From assembly GCA_021817225.1 (NCBI GenBank), contig JAKAVR010000009.1, forward strand, positions 1-46,530: a stretch of DNA of 46,530 nucleotides. The letters are read 5' to 3'. The notes beneath the pieces were generated by a model. The model searched no databases, was not told the DNA's origin, and was given only the letters and a program-made list of their open reading frames with translations. The translations under genes and the position numbers were made by a program. Position 1 is the stretch's first letter. Each line of letters starts with the position of its first letter. Positions 15,854-23,247 of this stretch are shown in pieces. Source of the DNA: Thermoplasmata archaeon (GTDB lineage Archaea > Thermoplasmatota > Thermoplasmata > Sysuiplasmatales > Sysuiplasmataceae).

Positions 15854-16511
15854 GGATTTCCCTCCTTATGCCCAGTATCATTGCAGCGAGGACGGTGCTG
15901 TTGGGGAAAAGCGCCTCCATTCCGCCCGAGTTCATTGAGGAGTCCTTCGCTCCCATGATGCCCCCGGCGTAGGCAAGGGAGCACATGATGTCGAGGCCGT
16001 AGAAACCATGTGCGCTGTAGCCGGCCGCATCAAGCACTCGCTTTGCTTCCTGGAGAAGCGTCTGCCTTGCCGTAAAGCCGGAAGGAACTTCTCCCCTGAC
16101 GGCTCCCGAAAGTGCACCCTTCCCGTTTTCCGGGTTGAAGACCCATCTCGTGCACAGTCCGAACCTGTCAGGATTCAGAAAATGTATCGACTCCATTGCA
16201 ACATCCTCAAGCGCTCCCGCAGGCGCGCCATTGAGGGAGGAAAAACGCTGTATCGGGACGTTTGGCTCGATGCTTGACACGCGCAGCGACTTAAGCGCCG
16301 CGTTGAGTTGTTCAATGCTGTTGCCCGAGATAATCTCCTTTGAATGCCTCCTTGCCGAAAGGAAGCTGCCGAAGAATGAGCCGAAATCTCCATCCGTCAA
16401 TTCTTCCCTGTCCCTGACAATTGAAAGGAGCTTCGCCGTCTTCGAGCGAAGCCCGCCGGTGAAAATGTCAAGCTCCTTCTGTGAAAGTGAGCCGAGTGTT
16501 GCCCCAGCCAT
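15840..16511 (-). CDS. Hyp protein of the sHdr cluster
   Basis: A 223-residue protein (243 if started at ATG 16571). Many sHdr loci have the order hdrC1-B1-A-hyp-C2-B2, with a conserved unnamed protein beside hdrA. This gene lies directly after sHdrA and fits that place. It has three cysteines or fewer in scattered positions, no Fe-S motif and no membrane span. It contains FNPENGKGALSGAVRGEVPSGF and an alanine/glycine-rich C-terminal region that may be a small-molecule or partner interface. ATG 16511 has GGAG nine nt upstream and avoids a 41-nt overlap with sHdrA. The longer start is possible. Confidence 0.72.
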   Translation of the reverse strand: MAGATLGSLSQKELDIFTGGLRSKTAKLLSIVRDREELTDGDFGSFFGSFLSARRHSKEIISGNSIEQLNAALKSLRVSSIEPNVPIQRFSSLNGAPAGALEDVAMESIHFLNPDRFGLCTRWVFNPENGKGALSGAVRGEVPSGFTARQTLLQEAKRVLDAAGYSAHGFYGLDIMCSLAYAGGIMGAKDSSMNSGGMEALFPNSTVLAAMILGIRREILAHT

Positions 16512-16530
16512 TGAAACAAGCTCCGTGCTT

Positions 16531-17598
16531 TCAAGCGCCGGCCGGTACCTTGATTGTCCTTCTTCTGACATAATTCAGCGCCTTCATTGCAGCGGCAGAC
16601 CCTTCCGTTATTGAATCGGGTATGGCCTTTGGTCCCGTGGCCGTTCCGCAGACATACACTCCGGGGACGGCGGTGCTGACGGGCATGGAATCGGACTCGA
16701 GTGGTTTGATGAAGCCATGTTCCTCAATTTCCAGGCCAAGCAGCTTCGATGCCTCAAGCGTTCCCTCGCTCGCCTCCATGCCGGTGGCAAGTATGACCAT
16801 GTCGAACGGCACTTCGCTTGGCCTCTGAAGTATTGTGTCCTCGGCCATGGCTATCAGCCTTCCATCCTCCCCCTTGTTTATCGAGCCGATTCTGCCCCGG
16901 ATGTACTTCACTCCATATTCCTCCATTGACTTCCAGTACAGCTTGTCCTCCCAGAATCCGTATGTCCTGATGTCCATGTAGTAGACGTAAGTGTCAATCT
17001 CCGGATGTATTCGGCGGACTTCCATCGCCTGCTTTATGCTCACGGCGCAACCGAGCCTGCAGCAGTAGAACTTGCCAACCTGCTTGTCCCTTGAGCCAAC
17101 GCAGAGCAGCCATGCGATCCTCTTTGGCTGCTGACCGTTTGACGGCCTGACTATCTTCTCATCGCTGAGCATCTTCTCGAAGTCCTTGAAATCAATGACG
17201 TCGGGATAGACGCCATAGGCGTACTCGTATTTCTTGTGAGGGTCCCAGTGGGAGAACCCCGTGGCAACAATGACCGCATCGACGCTCTCACTGACCGAAG
17301 TTCCGTTGCTTTCAATGGTGACATTGAATCTTCCGCCCTTCTTCTCAACCGATTTCACACTCGCGCCGAGGAGTCTGCGCACACTTGAATTCTCAACACT
17401 GCTGATCAGCGGATCGAGCACTTCTTCCACGGGCTTCATGTCAGGGGCCAGGAGGCTGTAGTGCAGCTTCTTTGGCGTGCCGCCAAGAAAAGTCTCCTTT
17501 TCGACAAGTATTGCATCTCCTCCCGCTTCCGCTATGTCCTGGGCAGCGCTCAGCCCGGAAGGCCCTCCTCCTATTACAAGAAACTTGGGGTTTGTCAA
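16531..17598 (-). CDS. shdrA: sHdrA: FAD-binding HdrA-like subunit
   Basis: A 355-residue flavoprotein. VIGGGPSGLSAAQDIAEAGG near the N-terminus is the FAD motif. LLCVGSRDK, then FYCCRLGCAVSIKQA, is the HdrA signature around an Fe-S site. TGMEASEGTLE and VCGTATGPKAI are later nucleotide and FAD contacts. It is much shorter than methanogen HdrA and lacks the extra ferredoxin domains, as expected for the sulfur-oxidising sHdrA. The TTG start at 17598 has GGAGA seven nt upstream. Electrons from sulfur oxidation would reach the FAD here. Gaps are 13 nt to sHdrB2 and 19 nt to Hyp. Confidence 0.9.
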   Translation of the reverse strand: MTNPKFLVIGGGPSGLSAAQDIAEAGGDAILVEKETFLGGTPKKLHYSLLAPDMKPVEEVLDPLISSVENSSVRRLLGASVKSVEKKGGRFNVTIESNGTSVSESVDAVIVATGFSHWDPHKKYEYAYGVYPDVIDFKDFEKMLSDEKIVRPSNGQQPKRIAWLLCVGSRDKQVGKFYCCRLGCAVSIKQAMEVRRIHPEIDTYVYYMDIRTYGFWEDKLYWKSMEEYGVKYIRGRIGSINKGEDGRLIAMAEDTILQRPSEVPFDMVILATGMEASEGTLEASKLLGLEIEEHGFIKPLESDSMPVSTAVPGVYVCGTATGPKAIPDSITEGSAAAMKALNYVRRRTIKVPAGA

Positions 17599-17611
17599 TT
17601 TGCCGTCTCCT

Positions 17612-18859
17612 TCAGTTATCCATTATCACATGTCCCTTGTTCACCGCAAAATACTTCTCCATCTCGTCGTGGGGCTTGTACAGCATCTCCGGCTCCTTGC
17701 CCTTCTGAAGCTCCTCAATGTAGTTGCTGAAATCCTTCTTGTAGAAAGCGACATCAAACCCCATCTTCTCAAGCAGTTTGTCCGTGGGGGAACTGTGCCA
17801 GTGTATCTGCACAATCTTGTATGGGTGTGCACCCGCGGCGAGGGCCGCAAACTGAACATCCGAAAGGACGGGGAGCATGTAATCCATGCCGTGGCTCTTT
17901 CCTATCCACTGGCTTTTGTCCAGCGTGGTGACACAACCTGTGTCCGTCGTGATTGCAACATCCGCATGGGCTTCCTCCACCATTGGTTTGATCTTCCTGA
18001 GCGTTGCAAAAGACCTGCTGAATTCCCTCTCTGTAAGTATGTGCCTGAAGCCAAAACCACAGCAGTCATACCATGTGCTGTAGTCTGCGACTTTCGCCCC
18101 AAGCGCCTGGACCACCGCAGTCGGCGGTGCCGGTCTCTGGCCGCCATTCGTGTCTTTCTCGTAAACTGCGTCCTCGGGCACCATCTTGTAGTAATGGCAT
18201 GGTTCGTGGACGGTGGCTGTGATGCCATCCATCTTCATCTTCACCATGGACGCCATTTCCTTTCTCTTGACGTGCACCCATTCGCTGTAATGCACAATCT
18301 CCTCGGGAATCACAAGTTCCTTCCCCATGTGGTGCATTATGTCCCTCACCTTGTCCCTGACCTCCTTGTTCTCAACAAGCAGCTTGCGCATCTCCTTGTA
18401 GTCGCCGAAGCTTGTGCCGCAGTGGATCAGCGGGAAGGTGCCCGTCTCATAGGCCCTGTACCAGTTCCTGACTGCGACCGCAGCCAGCGCAATCGGGTTG
18501 GAAGTGCCCGAGCCATGATAGTTCCAGGCGGTGCAGGAAGTCTGGTGCGGCTCGTTCAGATAATTGGTCTTGAACTGATTCATGAACCAGAGGAGCGATG
18601 ACGGATAGCCCGGAATATTGCCGCACTGTCCGCAGGACTTGTGGTGCCACAGGTAGTCCGTGGGTATTTTTTTCTTCCAGCCGAAGAGCGTCTCCACCTC
18701 GATCGGCTTGTTCTTCTGCTCTATGGGAATGACTACGAGCTCGCCCTTTTCGTGGAGGTTCCACATCTCCTCGCGGACATCGTGCACCTTCTTGTCGGAG
18801 TAGATCCTCGCATTGGCCCTCTCGGAAAGAACATCCCTGATTTGGTCGGCATTGAGCAT
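17612..18859 (-). CDS. shdrB2: sHdrB2: HdrB-like subunit
   Basis: A 415-residue protein with CCG-type cysteine motifs. It includes SCGQCGNIPGYP, HQTSCTAWNYHG, HEPCHYYKM and WYDCCGFGFRH. TDTGCVTTLDKSQ further on would complete a second noncubane-cluster site. In sHdr complexes B2 is the second HdrB-like subunit, and its active cluster is thought to bind or cleave sulfur substrates. A helical N-terminal stretch (LNADQIRDVLSERANARIYS) precedes the first cysteines. ATG 18859 lies 3 nt past sHdrC2. The length is about 100 residues above sHdrB1, which is normal for B2. Confidence 0.9.
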   Translation of the reverse strand: MLNADQIRDVLSERANARIYSDKKVHDVREEMWNLHEKGELVVIPIEQKNKPIEVETLFGWKKKIPTDYLWHHKSCGQCGNIPGYPSSLLWFMNQFKTNYLNEPHQTSCTAWNYHGSGTSNPIALAAVAVRNWYRAYETGTFPLIHCGTSFGDYKEMRKLLVENKEVRDKVRDIMHHMGKELVIPEEIVHYSEWVHVKRKEMASMVKMKMDGITATVHEPCHYYKMVPEDAVYEKDTNGGQRPAPPTAVVQALGAKVADYSTWYDCCGFGFRHILTEREFSRSFATLRKIKPMVEEAHADVAITTDTGCVTTLDKSQWIGKSHGMDYMLPVLSDVQFAALAAGAHPYKIVQIHWHSSPTDKLLEKMGFDVAFYKKDFSNYIEELQKGKEPEMLYKPHDEMEKYFAVNKGHVIMDN

Positions 18860-18862
18860 GTT

Positions 18863-19633
18863 TCAGACCCCAATTCCGTATTTTTCCTTCATCTCTTCGA
18901 ACTCCTCTCTCCATTCGTCAACTATGTCCTCGATCATCTCGACAAGGTCGGGGTCAATCGACTTGAGCATATCCACGACGCCTGCCTCCTTGTAAATCTG
19001 GAAAAGCTCAAGCGACGTCTGCATTGAAACTTCCCATGATGAATCTGTTACCTGAAGAACGTCGACCGGGATTGCCTTGCGCAGCGTCTTGATGTCTGTT
19101 TGCCTTGCTACGGCGAATGGTCCCCAGTCAGCGAAGAAATCGGGCTGGATCATATCGGGCGACACCTGTGTGCCCTTTGTCATGACCACGAGCAGTATCC
19201 TGCTGTACGGCTTCAGCACCTCCTTCGCGCTCTCCAGGCCGTTCTTCACTGCAAGCTCCCTCATCACGCTTATGATGCCTGCAATGTCATTGCCGAACCT
19301 GCACCTCATGTTGCATGTATAGCACTGGCAGCATGCCCAGATTTTCTCCTGCATCGCATCCAGGAGAACAAGCGGATCGTCCTGATAGGCTATCTGGAGC
19401 ATTTCCCTGGGGCTGAAATTGTAAAAGCGCGCAGCGGGGCAGCCCGTCGTGCACTCGCCACAGTTTATGCAGCCCAGCACATACTCCTTGTACCTGAAGT
19501 CTGACTTGAAATCCCTGAAAATGCTCGCGGCAAGCGCCTCCGTCTGATCGTCGTGGGGTCTTGCTCCCGCGATCACCATTGAAGACTGGACGGGCTCAGT
19601 CTTCTTTCTCGGAAGGTTCTGGAGTACAGTCAT
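18863..19633 (-). CDS. shdrC2: sHdrC2: ferredoxin-like HdrC subunit, first gene of the operon
   Basis: A 256-residue protein with two [4Fe-4S] motifs: CINCGECTTGCPAARFY (about residues 54-70) and CCQCYTCNMRCRFGN (about 100). NFSPREMLQIAY between them is typical of HdrC. A helical C-terminal domain follows. It is the first gene of the 13-gene minus-strand operon. ATG 19633 is preceded by AGGTGAG at eight nt and by a TATA box at about -85, implying a roughly 60-nt leader. It would link B2 to sHdrA. Confidence 0.9.
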   Translation of the reverse strand: MTVLQNLPRKKTEPVQSSMVIAGARPHDDQTEALAASIFRDFKSDFRYKEYVLGCINCGECTTGCPAARFYNFSPREMLQIAYQDDPLVLLDAMQEKIWACCQCYTCNMRCRFGNDIAGIISVMRELAVKNGLESAKEVLKPYSRILLVVMTKGTQVSPDMIQPDFFADWGPFAVARQTDIKTLRKAIPVDVLQVTDSSWEVSMQTSLELFQIYKEAGVVDMLKSIDPDLVEMIEDIVDEWREEFEEMKEKYGIGV

Positions 19634-19711
19634 AGCCTCTGCTCACCTACATTCGATTGTAATGCTGCTGGGGCAGGTAAATTCTGGATTAGCTCACTAT
19701 AATGGCAGGAA

Positions 19712-19726
19712 CATATAATATACTTT
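19712..19726 (-). promoter_or_regulatory. Promoter of the sHdr operon
   Basis: On the minus strand AAAGTATATTATATG forms the best TATA element in the spacer between sHdrC2 and tnpB. It predicts a start of transcription near 19692 and a leader of about 60 nt, so the operon mRNA is not leaderless. It is the only clear promoter for the whole 9.6-kb unit. Confidence 0.55.
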
Positions 19727-19840
19727 GGAAATAATAAGAAAAGCCGACAGAATTCTGGTTTTCCTGTTCCTGGATTTCAGGGAATACCTGCTACCTGCCT
19801 TCAGCGCCATGTCATCCGCCTGCCCTGTCAACAGCCCAGA

Positions 19841-21088
19841 CTACCCTGCCGGCATTCCGTTCCCGCTGCTTCGCACATGCATTATTTCGGTTCTGCCCGC
19901 CGAGGTTGAACTCGCGAGCTTCGAGGCATCGACTCTGAGGACTTGCGAAGTATGCAATGAATCCTCCTCCATCGCTTCATTTGCCCCGCCTTTGGCCACA
20001 AGCTGTGGCAGTGACTGTGCGAACCTCACCCAGCCACTTTCCGAAAGCATGAGTGCCTTCAGAAGCGGATTATCTATCCGCCTGCTGCATCCGGGGCAGC
20101 ATATGGCACCGCCGTTCCTGTCCCTTGATCTTGGGAGTCTCTCCCCGCATGCGGGACATCTTTGCGCATCGCCCATCTGCTGCTTTCTGAGGTGCAGCAC
20201 TATTGTGCCGTTCCACCTTGCCTTGTATTCAATCTCTCTCTTTACTTCGCCGAACTGCCAGGCATTTGTCCACTTGTTCACGAATTTCTGCTTTCTGCCG
20301 GTGCCATGACTCGTTTCGGCAAATACAATCACTTCCGACATATTTTTCGCAGAGTCGACAACATCTCTTGTCACCGAATGGAGAATATGTGCGGTCCTGT
20401 TCATCCTGCGTTTTGTATACTTCTCTGCTATCCTGCTTTTTATCCTGTTGTCCCTTCTCGAGACGGATGAAATTATTTCCGCCGTAGTTCTCTTGAGCTT
20501 CACAACCTTGCGGAGGTCATACTGAAGCGCTGCCCCGCCGCCTGCAACAATCAGGCCGGTCGAATTTCCATCCACCCCGAGTGCACCGTGAAAGGGGGCG
20601 GCATCTTCAACGTTCTTTGTTATGCAAAGCGAAAGTGAACCCTCCGAAAGGCTGAATGAATTTACCTTGACTCCTTCGGACCATATCTGCTCAAGCGTGT
20701 GACTGTTCAATTCGATCTCCTCGAAGACCCTGTTGTCAATCGGTATCCGCAGCATGCCATTTTCAGTGATGACAAATCCGTAGCACGATACGAGGTTCGG
20801 GGCAGACATGTAAGGATTTTTCGTGCTGACGCCCCTTCTAAGGGACTTCTTCCTGGATGCAAGGATGCCTGACGCCTTGGAAATGGCACATAACCTGTAA
20901 TACGACGGCACCTGGTATTTCCTGAGTTCGCCGTATGTGAGCCGCGAGAGCCTGCGGAGCGTCGAGCAGTCATTCAGTATTCCCGCCTGAATGCAGTCGT
21001 TTACCATCGACTTGAAGTGAGTCATCAGTGACATTATGCGCGGTGAAGGCGAGTAGGTCTGCATGACGCACTTTCTTGCTAGCACGGG
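19841..21088 (-). mobile_element. tnpB: Lone TnpB-like (IS605 OrfB) RuvC nuclease gene
   Basis: A 415-residue TnpB-like protein. RuvC-I is LGVDGNSTGLIVAG, RuvC-II VIVFAETSHG, and the zinc finger CPACGERL, then CCPGC. After this comes RRIDNPLLKAL in place of the usual DRDxNAAxNI, so an acidic residue remains but RuvC-III is diverged. TnpB proteins are RNA-guided nucleases of IS200/IS605 elements. No TnpA and no clear left or right end are seen. GTG 21088 is chosen because a TATA element is centred about 33 nt upstream, but TTG 21112 is possible. It separates the sHdr operon from the apr operon. It is either a decayed insertion or a resident TnpB. Any guide RNA would probably overlap its 3' end near 19700-19850. 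Confidence 0.75.
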
Positions 21089-21115
21089 GAGTCTCAGCGG
21101 AGTAAACGCCAAAAG

Positions 21116-21126
21116 AGTATTTAATG
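21116..21126 (-). promoter_or_regulatory. Putative TATA box for tnpB
   Basis: CATTAAATACT on the minus strand, centred about 33 nt before GTG 21088. It lies too close to TTG 21112 for that codon to be the start of a transcript made here. Confidence 0.4.
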
Positions 21127-21214
21127 GATTGACAGCAGTCTTTCAGCGTCAACGGTCAGTCTGGCTGAAACAAGAGTTAAATGCGAGTCCGCTTTTGCAC
21201 TGCCTGCTGAAACG

Positions 21215-22000
21215 ATGAAACTTGCAGTCATATCGGATATTCATGGAAACCTGGTGACGCTTGAGGCAGTACTTGCTGATATGAGGGGTAGAGGCATCGA
21301 TTCAATTGTGTGCCTTGGCGATGTTATTGCCACCGGTCCGAGGCCGGTTGAATGCCTCGAGACCGTAAAGGGGCTCGCCTGTCCAGTCGTCTTGGGTAAC
21401 ACCGATGAGCGTTTCATAAGCGGAGGCAAGGGGTTTGGCAAGGCAGGAGGCAAGGAAGTCCACATGCTTGAGAAGATGTTTGAATGGACTTCGTCAAAGC
21501 TTTCATCTTCACATCTGAAGTTCATGGAGACGTTCAAACCCACTTTGTCGATAGATCTCCCGGGAGGCAGTTCACTCCTCTGCTACCACGGATCTCCGCG
21601 TTCAAACAGGGAGCTGATCACTTCTTCCACTTCGGAGGAGAAGATGCATGAGATATTTTCCGGTGAGGAGAATCACCAGCTGTATGCAGGGGGTCATTCA
21701 CATGCTCAGATGCTCAGGACGCATGGCAGCTCTGTGATATTCAACCCGGGGAGCGTTGGTCTTCCCTTTGTCAAGCTCAGCGACGGCAGGGCGGTGAACA
21801 TTCCGAGGGGCGAGTATGCAGTTGTGGAAGCTGATACGAATGGAGTCAGGATAGAATTCTGCAGAGTGAACGTCGATGTGAAAAAGATAATGGACGACGG
21901 CCTTTCCAGCGGCCTTCCATATTCTGATGTCTGGGCCTCAGACTGGGGGACTCCGGAAGGAATCACTAAAACGGACAAAAAAACTAATAACGGGATGTAG
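21215..22000 (+). CDS. Calcineurin-like metallophosphoesterase (YfcE/DR1281-type)
   Basis: A 261-residue phosphoesterase. The metal motifs are clear: ISDIHGN (residues 6-12), CLGDVIATG, LGNTDER, CYHGSPRS and GGHSHAQM, ending the core with FNPGSVGLP. It is cytosolic, with no signal sequence. Such enzymes hydrolyse phosphodiesters or nucleotides using a di-metal centre. The C-terminal 60 residues are more variable. It lies 25 nt upstream of aprM on the same strand, so read-through into the apr genes is possible, although no functional link is evident. Its promoter diverges from that of tnpB. Confidence 0.88.
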   Translation: MKLAVISDIHGNLVTLEAVLADMRGRGIDSIVCLGDVIATGPRPVECLETVKGLACPVVLGNTDERFISGGKGFGKAGGKEVHMLEKMFEWTSSKLSSSHLKFMETFKPTLSIDLPGGSSLLCYHGSPRSNRELITSSTSEEKMHEIFSGEENHQLYAGGHSHAQMLRTHGSSVIFNPGSVGLPFVKLSDGRAVNIPRGEYAVVEADTNGVRIEFCRVNVDVKKIMDDGLSSGLPYSDVWASDWGTPEGITKTDKKTNNGM

Positions 22001-22025
22001 TTCTACTCTGACTTTGGAAATAATA

Positions 22026-22775
22026 ATGTGGTCCGTCAATCCGTTCACCAACCTGACTGTATTTCTGTCTCCTCTTGTGATGCAGGTTTACATTGTCCTT
22101 ATGATTCTCTCCGTTGCCCTTGGAACGGTGTATGACCTGCTCCATGGAAGCAAGACAAAGTTCTTCTCAAGGCAGCGGGCCAAAGCAAAGGCCCTTGCAA
22201 AGAAGGAACTCACTGGCGGGGAGAAGGCTGCGATTGCGGCAAAGACTGCCGTTACGGTCATAGCCGTGTCGGGCGAGTTCCACGAGCGCGGCAGAAGGAT
22301 ATCGCACATGCTCATGAATTACGGCTTCGTCCTCTATCTTCTCACGACGGTAATCATGATATTCGTCTACCCCACAGATGTCAGGACGCCTGTGGCACTC
22401 CCGGTCCTCTGGAACCTTGGTGCCCTTCTGATCATTGCAGGCGGCTACTGGTTCTTCTTTGTGCTTCGTGTCAACGTATCCCACGACGGCGATTCGCCGC
22501 TGAAGCTGATTAGGGCGGACCTGTTCATCTTTTCGCTTATCTCCGGTGTGACATTTGCAATACTCATGGAGATGGTGGAGGTAGCACAGAACACAATTGC
22601 GACAGGCGTGTTCTTCGCCTTCTATATATTCTTCACGACCATCCTGTTTGTCACCATACCATGGTCCAAGTTCTCTCACATGTTCTACAAGCCGGGGGTT
22701 GCGATACAGAGAAGACTGGAAGAGGCAAGCGGTTCCTCAGATCTACCCTCGCCCGCTGATGGCCACAATCTTTGA
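22026..22775 (+). CDS. aprM: AprM-like membrane anchor of APS reductase
   Basis: A 249-residue membrane protein with about five hydrophobic segments, including PLVMQVYIVLMILSVALGTV, YGFVLYLLTTVIMIFVY, LWNLGALLIIAGGYWFFFVL, LFIFSLISGVTFAIL and FYIFFTTILFVTIPW. The pattern and a histidine in SKFSHMFYKPG resemble nitrate-reductase-gamma/HdrE-type anchors. It directly precedes aprBA, as AprM does in sulfur oxidisers that lack QmoABC. Role: it would link APS reductase to the quinone pool. Start ATG 22026 follows the phosphoesterase stop by 25 nt, and longer in-frame starts overlap that gene. The aprB gene begins 11 nt after its stop. Confidence 0.78.
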   Translation: MWSVNPFTNLTVFLSPLVMQVYIVLMILSVALGTVYDLLHGSKTKFFSRQRAKAKALAKKELTGGEKAAIAAKTAVTVIAVSGEFHERGRRISHMLMNYGFVLYLLTTVIMIFVYPTDVRTPVALPVLWNLGALLIIAGGYWFFFVLRVNVSHDGDSPLKLIRADLFIFSLISGVTFAILMEMVEVAQNTIATGVFFAFYIFFTTILFVTIPWSKFSHMFYKPGVAIQRRLEEASGSSDLPSPADGHNL

Positions 22776-22786
22776 GTGTGATCCAA

Positions 22787-23242
22787 ATGCCAACGTTTGT
22801 TTACATGACGAAGTGCGACGGATGCGGAAAGTGTGTTGACATATGTCCCTCGGACATAATGCACATAGACCCTGTGTACAGGAGAGCGTTGAACATAGAG
22901 CCGAACTTCTGCTGGGAATGCTACTCATGCGTCAAGGAGTGCCCGCAGAATGCGATCGATGTCAGGGGATATGCCGATTTTGCTCCTCTGGGACACAGCG
23001 TGCGTGTACTTCGTGAGCCGGAGAAGGGGACAGTTTCCTGGAAGATCCGCTACAGGGATGGGAGGCTCAAGGAATTCACCTTCCCGATTAGGACGACCCC
23101 GTGGGGTTCGATAAGGGGTCCTTCACAGTATGATGCTCCAGACACTAAGGGGCTCTCTTCGCCGCTGCTTGCCCATGAGCCAGAAGCGCTCAAGATCGAG
23201 AAGCTGCCGACACTTCCGGCAGAAGGAAAGAAGCAGGTGTGA
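22787..23242 (+). CDS. aprB: Adenylylsulfate (APS) reductase beta subunit, AprB
   Basis: A 151-residue ferredoxin-type subunit. The first cluster motif is CDGCGKCVDICPSD (about residues 9-22), the second CWECYSCVKECPQNAID (about 44-60). AprB homologues then continue with a conserved RGYADFAPLG and a C-terminal tail that wraps AprA, represented here by PIRTTPWGSIRGPS. It shuttles electrons between AprA flavin and the membrane partner. ATG 22787 (MPTFVYM) matches the usual AprB start. A TTG at 22772 overlapping the aprM stop is the alternative. Confidence 0.92.
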   Translation: MPTFVYMTKCDGCGKCVDICPSDIMHIDPVYRRALNIEPNFCWECYSCVKECPQNAIDVRGYADFAPLGHSVRVLREPEKGTVSWKIRYRDGRLKEFTFPIRTTPWGSIRGPSQYDAPDTKGLSSPLLAHEPEALKIEKLPTLPAEGKKQV

Positions 23243-23247
23243 GACAG

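Noticed and set aside
17477-18601. Plus-strand frame of 374 codons opposite sHdrB2 and sHdrA
   Set aside because: Antisense to sHdrB2 with its CCG motifs; His- and Val-rich product typical of a shadow.
19725-20309. Plus-strand frame of 194 codons opposite tnpB
   Set aside because: Antisense to TnpB and starts in the sHdr promoter; Ser/Pro/Cys-rich composition of a shadow.
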